Assembly (NCBI RefSeq): GCF_014192475.1
Contig: NZ_JACHXZ010000004.1
Location: 1-64,000, forward strand
Origin: Simiduia aestuariiviva
GTDB taxonomy: Bacteria > Pseudomonadota > Gammaproteobacteria > Pseudomonadales > Cellvibrionaceae
Direction of reading: 5' to 3'
DNA: 64,000 nucleotides
The notes beneath the pieces are model-generated. The model saw nothing but the letters and a program-made list of their open reading frames with translations. It did not search any database and had not been told where the DNA came from. Made by a program: the position numbers and the translations under genes. Below, piece by piece: positions 1 to 8,248 of this stretch (positions are counted from its first letter, which is position 1; the number at the start of each line of letters is the position of its first letter).

Positions 1-71
1 GGATCTACTGGTGGGCTGGCATGCAAGGCCACCGAAAAGAGCAAAATAGATATATTTACTAGTCGAATCAT
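1..71 (-). CDS. Partial integron cassette gene, secreted protein N-terminus
   Basis: Only the first 23 codons are in the window; the gene runs off the left edge. The ATG lies 15 bases past the attC core GTTAGGC, the usual place for a cassette gene start. The visible residues (MIRLVNISILLFSVALHAS, then PPVD) look like a signal peptide with a cleavage site near LHA-S. No family can be assigned. Both the position relative to the attC site and the strand match the two cassettes upstream. Confidence 0.5.
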   Translation of the reverse strand, partial: MIRLVNISILLFSVALHASPPVD

Positions 72-85
72 AATTCTATTTGGGT

Positions 86-147
86 GCCTAACGCCGCGCT
101 AAACCGCGCGCGCCTTTGGCGCGTCGGTTTTGAGCGCTTTGTTAGCT
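86..147 (-). other. attC recombination site (62 bp)
   Basis: Read on the minus strand the site runs from AGCTAAC (R'') to a perfect GTTRRRY core, GTTAGGC (R'). The arms pair as a hairpin: TAAC/GTTA, GCGCT (96-100) with AGCGC (133-137), AAACCG (101-106) with CGGTTT (125-130), and CGCGCC (109-114) with GGCGCG (118-123), with unpaired bases between the boxes as in known attC folds. It sits directly after the stop codon of the 148-537 gene. Confidence 0.85.
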
Positions 148-537
148 TTATTTGAAATACTTATTAATTGTGTTTAGCTCATCCGATATTGAGCAGCCAT
201 TCCATTCAAAGTTTTTTAAATTCTCTGCACTGGCAGCCTTAATGGCTATTTCGTATATGTGTACATCCGCAGGATTAATTCTTGATGCTTTATAAGGGCT
301 TAACTTAGCGGCCATCTCTACCAGATTAAAGCAGATATTAAACTTTAGTTCTTTGACTCCATCTTCCAGACCGCCAGACTCTAAAGTATATAGAAGGTTT
401 GTTTTCTCGATTATTTCCTGTGCATCTCGACCGGAGCTAGTTGGACCTATATTTGAATAGAATATGATACCTACCCCACCAAACAGAACACCGATAATAA
501 AGGTTGCCGCGAAATAATATAATTTACTCAAAAGCAC
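148..537 (-). CDS. Integron cassette protein with one N-terminal membrane segment
   Basis: 129 residues starting at GTG, 14 bases downstream of the core of the preceding attC site. Residues about 5-27 form a hydrophobic segment (membrane anchor or uncleaved signal). The rest is soluble with two cysteines and no motif I recognise. The TAA stop abuts the attC at 86-147, so gene plus site form a complete cassette. The coding sequence is AT-richer than the chromosomal genes to the right, as is common for cassettes. Function unknown. Confidence 0.7.
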   Translation of the reverse strand: MLLSKLYYFAATFIIGVLFGGVGIIFYSNIGPTSSGRDAQEIIEKTNLLYTLESGGLEDGVKELKFNICFNLVEMAAKLSPYKASRINPADVHIYEIAIKAASAENLKNFEWNGCSISDELNTINKYFK

Positions 538-550
538 ATGCTCGATTGAA

Positions 551-661
551 AGCTAACGCCCAGCTAAGCCGCCTGAACGGAGTTGATTGTTTTGTGCGAG
601 CGTAGCGGAAAAGCACATAACGAGCAACGCAGTGGAGGTCGGCTTGAGCTGTTTGTTAAAT
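551..661 (-). other. attC recombination site (111 bp)
   Basis: Read on the minus strand it runs from ATTTAAC (R'') to GTTAGCT (R'). Arms pair as CAGCT (561-565) with AGCTG (647-651) and AAGCCG (566-571) with CGGCTT (640-645), leaving a single extrahelical G at 646. The central loop is longer than in the 62-bp site. R'' contains the stop codon of the DUF4279-like gene, a typical cassette arrangement. Confidence 0.85.
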
Positions 662-1081
662 GTAGATGTCATGATCTATATCTAAGCCTAAACGCAATAG
701 ACCAGCCATTTGATTTTGACTTAACCGAGGTCCACCATGCCCCGACTTGGAACTCCAAAATACACTCACATATGACTCTTGGCTTTCTGCGGCTACTTTT
801 CGAAGCAGCTCATCTTTCCCTTCAAAATTCTGGAGAAGCCAGTCAATGTGTCGCCGAGAATCTAAAGAGTCTACCTCACCCTGACTAGAGAGAAACCATC
901 CGTTTAAAATTGCTGGCTTTTTCCTTCCTTTGGCTATCTGGCCTTTGGTCAAAGTATCTGAAGGTTTAACTCCTAGCATTCTCGTGACAAATTCAGGAGC
1001 CATTTCCCCTGTGTAAATTCGCAAAGTTACATATGTATCTTCACAGGTTGGGTAATCGTCGATGTAATTCATAGGGGACAT
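656..1081 (-). CDS. DUF4279-like integron cassette protein
   Basis: 141 residues. The sequence resembles the DUF4279 family: an N-terminal strand region (TYVTLRIYTGEMAPEFVT), then LGVKPSDTLTKG, then a WFLSSQGEVDS segment and a helical half ending in a DIDHD motif. I base this on pattern memory, not a search. The ATG overlaps the GTTAAAT core at 1086-1080 and the TAA stop lies inside the R'' box of the downstream attC, so this is a complete cassette. No signal peptide or membrane segment. Proteins of this family are cytosolic and of unknown function. Confidence 0.75.
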   Translation of the reverse strand: MSPMNYIDDYPTCEDTYVTLRIYTGEMAPEFVTRMLGVKPSDTLTKGQIAKGRKKPAILNGWFLSSQGEVDSLDSRRHIDWLLQNFEGKDELLRKVAAESQESYVSVFWSSKSGHGGPRLSQNQMAGLLRLGLDIDHDIYI

Positions 1082-1453
1082 TTAACATTTTATTAGTATG
1101 CCGGCACAGTATGCCGACTGTCGTCAAAATCAACGGCGGCAAGCCATTGATTTAAAAAGATTAATTCAGGCGATACTAGCACACCAAACTAAAACCGTGC
1201 GCGCCGGTTATGTGGGATGTGAGTTCTCATATGTATTCCAGGTACCGCTTTAATCATTTGATTTTAAAGTAAATTTATTTTCGCAAGAACAAATATGCGC
1301 TCGGTTGTCAGGTTTTTTTACCTAACTTTCGGTTAAATTTTAATATACTGGATATATATACAGTTTAATTGATGGCGCACGCACCTTGCTAAAACATTCA
1401 ATCAGAGACTAAATATCGCAACTTATTTAGCTCTCTTAAGTCAAAGCCTGCAC
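1082..1453. other. Intergenic stretch at the head of the cassette array; attI-like, no integrase
   Basis: The first cassette begins at a GTTAAAT core (1086-1080, minus strand). No attC-type hairpin lies to its right. Instead there is a direct repeat AGTATGCCG (1095-1103 and 1108-1116), reminiscent of the direct repeats in attI sites. In a normal integron intI would start here and read rightward; no open frame of useful length exists. The stretch also holds the SOS box at 1346-1365. Calling it an attI remnant is inference. Confidence 0.35.
1346..1365. promoter_or_regulatory. LexA (SOS) box
   Basis: TACTGGATATATATACAGTT fits the LexA consensus CTG-N10-CAG with an AT-alternating core; only one core base and the final base deviate from the ideal palindrome. 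Integron integrase genes are often LexA-controlled, which makes its position next to a cassette array meaningful. Neither flanking frame here is an obvious SOS gene. Confidence 0.65.
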
Positions 1454-1482
1454 CCAAAAAAATGGCCACCCAAGGTGGCCAT
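1454..1482 (-). terminator. Rho-independent terminator of the adenosine deaminase gene
   Basis: ATGGCCACC (1462-1470) pairs with GGTGGCCAT (1474-1482) around a 3-base loop. On the minus strand the stem is followed by seven Ts. Confidence 0.85.
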
Positions 1483-1500
1483 CCAGTTACACGCTATCTA

Positions 1501-2940
1501 TTACAAACACAATTTAAACTGGCGACAGGTAAACCCGTAGCTTTTCGCATTCCCTGCACGCTCAAATTCCGCGGCGCTTTGGCGCGCGGCGCGCTTCTCG
1601 AATTTGGCCATGCGCTTGTCGAAGTCGGCCAGTAGCTTTTGTTTGATGTCATCTTCCACAAAGCCGTAGGCGAGGGAGTTTCGGCTGAGCAGTTTCACTT
1701 CTTCCCACGAGAGGTTGTAGGATTTTACTGCCGCAAAGAACTCATCGGTGTAATTGGAATCCCACATGCCGCGGTCGTCGGTAGACAATGCCACGGGAAT
1801 GCCTAAACGCAAGTACTCGGGAAAGGGGTGCTCATCAAAGTTTTGATAGTAATCAAGCAAGAGATTGGAAATCAGATTGATTTCCACCAAGTAGGGGCCG
1901 TGGCGCATTTGGCGCAGGAGGTCGCGATCGGTGATGAGGTTGAGGCCGTGGCCGATGCGGTCGGCGCCGAGCGCCAAGGTGTCGCGGATGTGGGTATTGG
2001 GCTCGTCCACTTCACCGGCGTGAATGGCGAGACGCACATTGGGGTATTGCTTGCGCGCTTCGCGGAAGGCGGTGTTGAAGCGCAGCGGGTGGCCGAAGGC
2101 GTTGTCTTCGCGGCCTACCATATTCACCCCCACCATGATGTCGCGATTGCGATACACCAAACCGTGCGAGTCGATCACTTGCTGCTCGGCATTGGGTAAA
2201 AAACGCAGCACGAAATCGTGCAGGCGCACGGTGACACCAGTGGCGCGGGCGTCTTTTTGTTGCAGGCGCTGGCGGTATACATCGACCACTTCATCGGGCG
2301 TGAGCGGCGTGCCGTCGGCCCGTGCAAAGCCGCGGGTTTCTACCATGGTTTCAAGATACACCAGGCCCTCGTCGCGGTAGGCCTGCATATTGCGTACTAA
2401 CAGCTCCGCAAAAAGATACGGGTTGGCGAGCAATGCACCCAGGCGCGACCAATGGGTTTGGAAAAACTCATCGCGGCCTTCGTGGGGTTTATCTAGGCGT
2501 ATGCTGTTTAACCACGCGGTTTTTTCTTCAGCGTTTAAATCTTCTAGGCGCTTGTATTCCGTTTTTTCACATTCGGGCAGGCCATCGAACTGGGCGCTGG
2601 AAATATTTTGAAACAGCAGGTGATAGGGTTGAAAGCTGTAGGCGTTTTCACCGTAGCCGCGGCAGTTGTTGATACGCACTTTGGTGAAGTAGCGGTAGCC
2701 GCGCTCTGCTTCTGCTAGCGCTAGCGTGTACCACCAGTCAGAAAACGCAGAGCCACTTAGGTGATGGTGCAAGTCGCCGCCCTTGGGCATGGCGTAGAGC
2801 AGCTCGTACAATGCTTTATCGCTGCCCTTAGTTTTTATCTCTTCAAACCAATCGCTGGCAAACGCCGCGGGCGACAGTGCGCCGATAAATGCGAGCCGCA
2901 GCGCCCACGCGGTGAGCTGCCGAGTCAAACTGTGTTGCAT
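1501..2940 (-). CDS. Secreted adenosine deaminase family protein
   Basis: 479 residues with a cleavable signal peptide (about residues 1-28, ending in PAAFA), so it acts in the periplasm or outside the cell. Metal ligands and catalytic residues of the adenosine/AMP deaminase fold are visible: HHH at 58-60 (DLHHHLSG), HAGE at 307-310, GHG around 331-332, and STDD at 386-389. It is longer than cytosolic Add (about 330 residues) and resembles the ADGF-type secreted deaminases. The start is the ATG preceded by AGAGG eight bases upstream; an in-frame GTG nine bases earlier is less likely. Likely reaction: (deoxy)adenosine to (deoxy)inosine, feeding the nucleoside genes further right. Confidence 0.85.
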   Translation of the reverse strand: MQHSLTRQLTAWALRLAFIGALSPAAFASDWFEEIKTKGSDKALYELLYAMPKGGDLHHHLSGSAFSDWWYTLALAEAERGYRYFTKVRINNCRGYGENAYSFQPYHLLFQNISSAQFDGLPECEKTEYKRLEDLNAEEKTAWLNSIRLDKPHEGRDEFFQTHWSRLGALLANPYLFAELLVRNMQAYRDEGLVYLETMVETRGFARADGTPLTPDEVVDVYRQRLQQKDARATGVTVRLHDFVLRFLPNAEQQVIDSHGLVYRNRDIMVGVNMVGREDNAFGHPLRFNTAFREARKQYPNVRLAIHAGEVDEPNTHIRDTLALGADRIGHGLNLITDRDLLRQMRHGPYLVEINLISNLLLDYYQNFDEHPFPEYLRLGIPVALSTDDRGMWDSNYTDEFFAAVKSYNLSWEEVKLLSRNSLAYGFVEDDIKQKLLADFDKRMAKFEKRAARQSAAEFERAGNAKSYGFTCRQFKLCL

Positions 2941-2991
2941 GATGTTCACCTCTCAATAGACGTTTTTTATTGTTTGGCGTGTTGTGCACCG

Positions 2992-3005
2992 GTGTTGCGC
3001 AACAC
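2992..3005. promoter_or_regulatory. 14-bp perfect palindrome upstream of the adenosine deaminase
   Basis: GTGTTGCGCAACAC is a perfect palindrome 52 bases before the deaminase start codon. It could be an operator, but it matches neither of the two repeated box types in this window. Confidence 0.35.
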
Positions 3006-3121
3006 GGCTTGAGTGTAAGCACTTATTCAATGAGCTTGTTAAAGATCAACTTAAAGCACCCACTTAATATTCAGTTAATTTTTTACGGGATTCTGCCGCA
3101 TGCCAAACCCTATGCAGCGCC

Positions 3122-3161
3122 TAAAAATAAAAAATCCCAGCCGGATAAACCCAGCTGGGAT
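3122..3161 (-). terminator. Rho-independent terminator of the extracellular nuclease gene
   Basis: ATCCCAGC (3134-3141) pairs with GCTGGGAT (3154-3161). On the minus strand the stem is followed by a T-rich tail (six Ts, A, five Ts). Confidence 0.8.
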
Positions 3162-3184
3162 GCAGTGTACCACCGTTTATCGCG

Positions 3185-3208
3185 CGACTTTAGCGCGCGC
3201 TAAAGTCG
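3185..3208. repeat. 24-bp perfect palindrome after the nuclease gene
   Basis: The half-site CGACTTTAGCGC (3185-3196) is followed immediately by its exact reverse complement (3197-3208). It lies nine bases past the nuclease stop codon and just before that gene's terminator. It has no T tail, so it is not itself a terminator. It may protect the mRNA 3' end or bind a protein. Confidence 0.6.
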
Positions 3209-3217
3209 ACGAACAAT

Positions 3218-5617
3218 TTAGCGTTTACCCGCCTTGCCCTTTTCAGTGCGCGGGTCGTGCCCCGGTGGAAAACGACCTCGGAAATACAATTCCACGATCA
3301 CCGGATCGTGATCCGATGCGCGGTAGGCGTGATCGCCATACAAGCTAACGAGATAATTGTCGGGCTTGTACTCGCCGTTGTAATCAAACAGCGGCAATTC
3401 ATCGGCGTTGATGTGCCAGTAGTGCACGCGGCGCACAAACGGCTGAATGGAGCGGCTGCCCAAAGCGTGGTCTAAATAGCCCAACTGACCGTCGTAGGTG
3501 TAGCTATAGGCTTCGTTGCCAAAGCGGCGGCTCAAATCGAGAATGCCCTCGCGCATGAACGCCATGATGGGGTCTTCGTAGCGGTAGGCGTTCAAGTCAC
3601 CCATGACTAACAGGTGCGGGCTCACCGTGCCGGTGGGGCGCCCTTTAAGCCAATCCAGTGCCACTTCAACCGCAGCCGTGCGCGTGCCGTTGCAGGTGCC
3701 CTGCCCGCGCGCAACATCGTCATCGCCTTCACCACAGGATGAGCTCTTGGCCTTGAGGTGCGCCATGGCCAGTGTGAACACTTTGCCGGTGCGCAAATCG
3801 CGGAAGGTTTGTGCCAGCATGGGGCGGTGTTTGCCGCGACCGGTGTTCATGGGGTCTACATAGTCGGGCGTGTCGAGTACCGCATGCGCGCCTTCGAGCA
3901 TGGCGCTGCTGGGTTTGTACATGATGCCAACTGTGGCGGCATCGGTGCCCAAGGTACCGGTGTGTACACTCGCGTAACCACCACAGGCTGCATTGACGGC
4001 ATTCACCAAAGTGTCGAGCGGCGTTTCGCCCACACTGCCTAGATTGGGATTTTCCAGCTCGATCAAACCGACGATATCGGCATCCATTTCACACAGCGCC
4101 GCCACCAACTTCGCTTGCTGGCGCGCCAGCTCGTCGGTGTTGTCGGCACCGCGACAACCCATGTTGGCATCGGGGCCGCACACGTCTGGACCTAGATCCA
4201 AGGTGGTGAAGTAGTTGAGCAAGTTAAAGCTCGCAACAGTGAGCGAATCGCGCCACGGCTGCGGTGCCTCGGTGCGCGGATTGCTGGCGACAAAGTCGTA
4301 GCTGAACTGCTCGGGCACCGGCTGCACTGTCCAATTGCTGAAGCTGTAGTGCAGCGGGCCGGTCAAGTTGGCCAAGGTGTCACCAGCGCGCAGATAGTTG
4401 TCACCGGATAGGCCTGGCATTGGGTAGGGCGTGGGCTCTGGATTTTGCATGCCGCTGCCGTCATCCAACATCAAGGTGCGCGCGGCGGTGGCAATTTGGT
4501 GCGCCTCGAAACCCTCGGCACTTGGTGGCTGCAAATGGGTAAATTGGTACAGGCGCTCATCGGCCAATTGCATTGTGCCGTAGCGACCCAAATTAAAGTG
4601 GGCCACCACAGACAGCGGCTTGGTCCAGCGCACCAACATGCCTTCGCGGGCCTCGTAGTAGGCGTCGATTTCCGCCTGTGCGTCATCGAGGTTGGTGGCG
4701 CTAACCGGTACCGGGAGGGTCATTTCAACGGGAGTGGGCAGCGCTTGGGCGGTGGACACCAGCTCCACATCGCTGCTGCGCCCGACGTTGAGCTGGCTCA
4801 TGCCATAGTATTCTTTGGGTGTGCCGGTGACGCGCACTAGATCCCCCACGGACACATCCACATCGCAGCGATTGCCGCAGTAAACATAGATGCCCTCGGA
4901 GGTGGCGGGATCGGCGTCGGCATCGGCGTCTTCTTCCTGCACAAAGAAAGCGCGCAGTTGATCGCTGCGTTGATAGTCACCCACCACAATGCCTTCAATC
5001 TGCACTGGCGTAGACAGGGTGACGCTATCGCCCGCGCCCTGCACCTGGTGAATTTTCATCAAGGGCGCAGGTTCTTCTGCCACGGGGTTGGCACAAGTGC
5101 CGAAGTGACTCTCGGCGGGGCCAGACCAACTGCTGCCCGTGCGGCTCAGTGAAAAGCCCGCCGGCGTACCGCTGGTTTCCGCGACGCCAATGTCGGTGCT
5201 CATAACACCGTCGGCGGGGCCAGTAACACCCACGAAGGCGCCTTCATAACTGATGAACGACACCAGCACGCCCGCGGCATCTACCAGTGCGATACCATCG
5301 GGCGAACCGTTTTGAATGCCGGCAATTTCGGCCACGGCGTAACCTTCACCATCACAGTCCGCACTGCTCGCCAGCGCACCCGAGAAGGTGTGCGTTTTAT
5401 AGGGCTTGCCCGAGCTGGAGGAGCCGTTATAAAGCACCAAACTCCAACCCGTAACGTCGGTGCCCAGCGGGCCCGCAATTTCGATCGCCTCGCCGGTATC
5501 GGCGCCGCTGTTGTCGTAGTGAATTTCGCTGATGTTGACCTGCGCCTGGGCTTGTAAGCCCGCCGCCGCCAATGCCATGCCCAGGCTGAGCCTGCGTAGA
5601 CCGAAGGGAATCTTCAT
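3218..5617 (-). CDS. Extracellular endonuclease, ExeM/NucH family
   Basis: 799 residues. Signal peptide (MKIPFGLRRL... to LQAQA), a lamin-tail-like domain (about 20-170, starting VNISEIHYDNSG), a middle OB-fold-like region (about 190-330), then a C-terminal endonuclease/exonuclease/phosphatase domain. The latter shows SFNLLNYF, GLIELEN, MGDLNAY and ASDHDPV, the metal and catalytic signatures. Paired cysteines fit a secreted protein. No C-terminal GlyGly-CTERM tail is visible; the protein ends in a basic stretch. The start at MKIP was chosen because the signal peptide begins there; an upstream in-frame extension lacks this logic. ExeM-type enzymes degrade extracellular DNA. It is divergent from puuE with a RutR-like box between them. 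Confidence 0.88.
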   Translation of the reverse strand: MKIPFGLRRLSLGMALAAAGLQAQAQVNISEIHYDNSGADTGEAIEIAGPLGTDVTGWSLVLYNGSSSSGKPYKTHTFSGALASSADCDGEGYAVAEIAGIQNGSPDGIALVDAAGVLVSFISYEGAFVGVTGPADGVMSTDIGVAETSGTPAGFSLSRTGSSWSGPAESHFGTCANPVAEEPAPLMKIHQVQGAGDSVTLSTPVQIEGIVVGDYQRSDQLRAFFVQEEDADADADPATSEGIYVYCGNRCDVDVSVGDLVRVTGTPKEYYGMSQLNVGRSSDVELVSTAQALPTPVEMTLPVPVSATNLDDAQAEIDAYYEAREGMLVRWTKPLSVVAHFNLGRYGTMQLADERLYQFTHLQPPSAEGFEAHQIATAARTLMLDDGSGMQNPEPTPYPMPGLSGDNYLRAGDTLANLTGPLHYSFSNWTVQPVPEQFSYDFVASNPRTEAPQPWRDSLTVASFNLLNYFTTLDLGPDVCGPDANMGCRGADNTDELARQQAKLVAALCEMDADIVGLIELENPNLGSVGETPLDTLVNAVNAACGGYASVHTGTLGTDAATVGIMYKPSSAMLEGAHAVLDTPDYVDPMNTGRGKHRPMLAQTFRDLRTGKVFTLAMAHLKAKSSSCGEGDDDVARGQGTCNGTRTAAVEVALDWLKGRPTGTVSPHLLVMGDLNAYRYEDPIMAFMREGILDLSRRFGNEAYSYTYDGQLGYLDHALGSRSIQPFVRRVHYWHINADELPLFDYNGEYKPDNYLVSLYGDHAYRASDHDPVIVELYFRGRFPPGHDPRTEKGKAGKR

Positions 5618-5721
5618 GATGAGACTGTGCTCCTGCATTTTTGTTATGGTGAGTGGCGCCACACCACTAAGACGCGCCTATGGCAACCTAGCCCAAACGA
5701 ATCGAGACGCCAACCGCTTTC

Positions 5722-5735
5722 TGTCCAGTTGGTTA
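5722..5735. promoter_or_regulatory. RutR-type box between nuclease and puuE
   Basis: TGTCCAGTTGGTTA matches the RutR consensus TGACCA-NN-TGGTCA with two mismatches. It lies in the divergent promoter region, 105 bases from the nuclease start and 160 from the puuE start. Three further copies lie in this window at 16982, 22741 and 23212. Confidence 0.5.
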
Positions 5736-5895
5736 AGATTTGAATTTAATAATTACGGGGAATGTGATTAGATTCCATTTATTGCCACGCTTCTACAACT
5801 TAAGTTGCAAGAAAAAAGCGGCGCCATTCCCCAATAATGTAAAACCCTAGCGCTCCCCTGTGACAGCTATATGGCATTTTTCCAATGAGGCCAGA

Positions 5896-6825
5896 ATGAA
5901 CACTGACTACCCCCGCGACCTTATCGGCTACGGCGCCACGCCCCCACAGGCCAACTGGCCCAACAAGGCCCGACTGGCACTGCAATTTGTCATTAACTAT
6001 GAAGAGGGCGGCGAGAACTGCGTGCTGCACGGCGACGCCAATTCCGAGACGTTTTTGTCGGAAATTATTGGCGCTAAACCCTACCCGGCGCGCCACATGA
6101 GCATGGAATCACTGTACGAATACGGCAGCCGCGCGGGCTTTTGGCGCTTGCACCGTTTGTTCGAGCAATACCAAATGCCGGTTACCATTTTCGGCGTTGC
6201 CATGGCGCTGGCGCGCAACCCCGAGGCGGTGGCCGCCATGAAAGCCGCCAACTGGGAAATTGCCAGCCACGCCTATCGCTGGATCGATCACCAGTTTATG
6301 TCTGCCGAAGAAGAGCGCCGCCAAATTCGTCAGGCCATCGACATACACACCGAGGTTATCGGCGAGCCGCCGCTGGGTTGGTACACCGGCCGCGATAGCC
6401 CCAACACCCGCGCACTGGTGCGCGCCGAGGGCGGATTTTTATACGACGCCGATTCCTACGCCGACGATCTGCCCTACTGGGTAGCGCCCACAGAAACGCA
6501 ACCTGCGCATTTGGTGGTGCCCTACACCCTCGACTGCAATGACATGCGCTTTGCCAGCCCCCAGGGTTTCAATTGTGGCGATCAGTTTTACACCTATTTG
6601 AAAGACAGTTTTGATGCGCTCTACGCAGAGGGCGAGCAGGCACCAAAGATGATGAGCGTGGGTTTGCACTGCCGCATTGTGGGCAAACCGGGTCGCATCA
6701 TGGCGCTGCAAAAATTTTTAGATTACGTGCAGCAATTTAACGACGTGTGGGTGTGTCGTCGGGTCGACATCGCGCGCCACTGGCATCAACACCACCCGTA
6801 TCAACACCACACTAAACAATCCTAA
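5896..6825 (+). CDS. puuE: Allantoinase PuuE (polysaccharide-deacetylase fold)
   Basis: 309 residues of the PuuE type, which belongs to the NodB/polysaccharide-deacetylase fold rather than the metal-dependent AllB family. The diagnostic N-terminus (YPRDLIGYGATPPQANWP), FVINYEEGGENCVLHGD, the ESLYEYGSRAGFWR block, WEIASHAYRWIDH and GWYTGRDSPNTR are all present. It hydrolyses allantoin to allantoate in the cytoplasm. It is the last purine-ring step encoded here; no allantoate-degrading gene is in the window. The start follows GAGG in a ribosome-site position; an upstream in-frame ATG would add 12 unconserved residues. Confidence 0.92.
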   Translation: MNTDYPRDLIGYGATPPQANWPNKARLALQFVINYEEGGENCVLHGDANSETFLSEIIGAKPYPARHMSMESLYEYGSRAGFWRLHRLFEQYQMPVTIFGVAMALARNPEAVAAMKAANWEIASHAYRWIDHQFMSAEEERRQIRQAIDIHTEVIGEPPLGWYTGRDSPNTRALVRAEGGFLYDADSYADDLPYWVAPTETQPAHLVVPYTLDCNDMRFASPQGFNCGDQFYTYLKDSFDALYAEGEQAPKMMSVGLHCRIVGKPGRIMALQKFLDYVQQFNDVWVCRRVDIARHWHQHHPYQHHTKQS

Positions 6826-6867
6826 AATGCGCGCCAGTGCGCGCGCCATATTTATACAGGTCTGACG

Positions 6868-8100
6868 ATGCCGTACATTTTTGCACTGCTGTCATTGCTA
6901 CTCGCCGTTGCCACCCATGCCGACAACCCAACACCCCAGAGAGTGCTACTTATCTCCATCGACGGCTACCGGCACGATTACACCGCGTTGCATAAGCCAC
7001 CGTTTCTCACCGAGTTTCGCCAGCGCGGCGCCGTACTGGCGTCGCTGCGGCCGGCCTTTCCTACCAAGACGTTTCCAAACCATTTGACCTTGGTAACCGG
7101 CATGCTGCCCGCCCATCACGGCATCGTATACAACAGCTTTTACGCCCCGGATATCGGCCGCCCCTACAACAAATCGCAGCGCGCTGCGGTCACCAACCCC
7201 GACTTTTATCTGGCGGAACCTCTGTGGGTATTACTGGAGCGACAGGGCCGCAAAACCGCCACCTATTTTTGGCCCGGCTCAGAAGCCAGCATTGGCGGCA
7301 TCAGCCCCAGCATCGTCAAGCCCTACAACAAAAGCACGCCCACTCAGGCGCGCATCGACGAAGTGCTTGGCTGGATCGGGCAGCGCGGGCCCGACGCGCC
7401 GGCGTTCATGACCTTGTATTTTTCGCAGGTGGATGACGCCGGGCACGTTCACGGGCCCACATCAAAGGCGACCAAAGCCGCAATTTTTAGCCTCGACAAA
7501 CAGCTCAAAATGCTCTGGACGCAAGCGCAAAAACTGGACCCGTCGCTCAATTTGGTGATCGTCTCTGATCACGGCATGCAGGCCCTCGTGGCTGGGCAAA
7601 CAGAGCCACTGGTAAAAGCGGGCAGCGAACAACTATTGGAAAATTATCGATGGGTTGGCAACGGGCCGACAGTGCAACTGTACAAAAAAAATAACGCCAC
7701 TGCGCCGGCGCGCGTGGCGGCAGCACTCAACCAAACAGCGCAACACTTTGCCTGCCACACACCGGTGAGTGCGCCAGCAGCATTGGCCATAACCAACACG
7801 CAACGCATGGGTGATATTTTGTGTGTGGCAGATCAACGCTGGAACATCGCCACGCCCAACGCGCGCAGCTTTTCAAAGGGCAACCACGGCTGGCATGCCC
7901 AAGAACAACTAGACCCCGCCGCCAAGGATTTGCACGGAATTTTTTACGCCCAAGGGCCCGCCTTCAAAACCGGCGTTGTGCACACCACCCAAGACAATAT
8001 TCACGTAATGCCACTGCTGGCGAAGATACTCGGCGTTGAGACATCGAAAGATCTGGATGGATCTGCAGCTGCGCTCACCCCCCTATTGCACCAAAACTAA
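6868..8100 (+). CDS. Ectonucleotide pyrophosphatase/phosphodiesterase family protein
   Basis: 410 residues with a signal peptide (residues 1-18). It belongs to the alkaline-phosphatase superfamily NPP group: metal Asp32 in ISIDGYR, nucleophile Thr68 in PTKTFPNH, then DDAGHVHG and SDHGM metal ligands and a C-terminal GNHGWH. Family members release nucleoside monophosphates from nucleotides or phosphodiesters in the periplasm or outside. It follows puuE after 42 bases, so the two may share a transcript. Substrate choice cannot be read from sequence; a role in trimming nucleotides for uptake fits the neighbours. Confidence 0.85.
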   Translation: MPYIFALLSLLLAVATHADNPTPQRVLLISIDGYRHDYTALHKPPFLTEFRQRGAVLASLRPAFPTKTFPNHLTLVTGMLPAHHGIVYNSFYAPDIGRPYNKSQRAAVTNPDFYLAEPLWVLLERQGRKTATYFWPGSEASIGGISPSIVKPYNKSTPTQARIDEVLGWIGQRGPDAPAFMTLYFSQVDDAGHVHGPTSKATKAAIFSLDKQLKMLWTQAQKLDPSLNLVIVSDHGMQALVAGQTEPLVKAGSEQLLENYRWVGNGPTVQLYKKNNATAPARVAAALNQTAQHFACHTPVSAPAALAITNTQRMGDILCVADQRWNIATPNARSFSKGNHGWHAQEQLDPAAKDLHGIFYAQGPAFKTGVVHTTQDNIHVMPLLAKILGVETSKDLDGSAAALTPLLHQN

Positions 8101-8248
8101 CATTCATCATAACCACAAGGAATGTCACATGTGTGGGTTACTGCAAATTGGTTTAACCCCGCCATTGCGGAGAGACCCATTAACCCATAGCGTTTGAGCG
8201 GATTGTCCCGCAATACACACAACGCGATACACACAAGGAGGTGCCCCC

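Noticed and set aside
583-888. 101-residue open frame on the plus strand
   Set aside because: It lies over an attC site and the antisense of the DUF4279-like cassette gene; no ribosome site or family.
1320-1338. ACCTAAC ... GTTAAAT pair resembling attC ends
   Set aside because: Only 19 bp apart, far too short for an attC site, with no inner paired boxes.
8129-8197. 22-codon frame with a weak ribosome site before the membrane protein gene
   Set aside because: Too short, no recognisable features, and the downstream gene has its own strong ribosome site.
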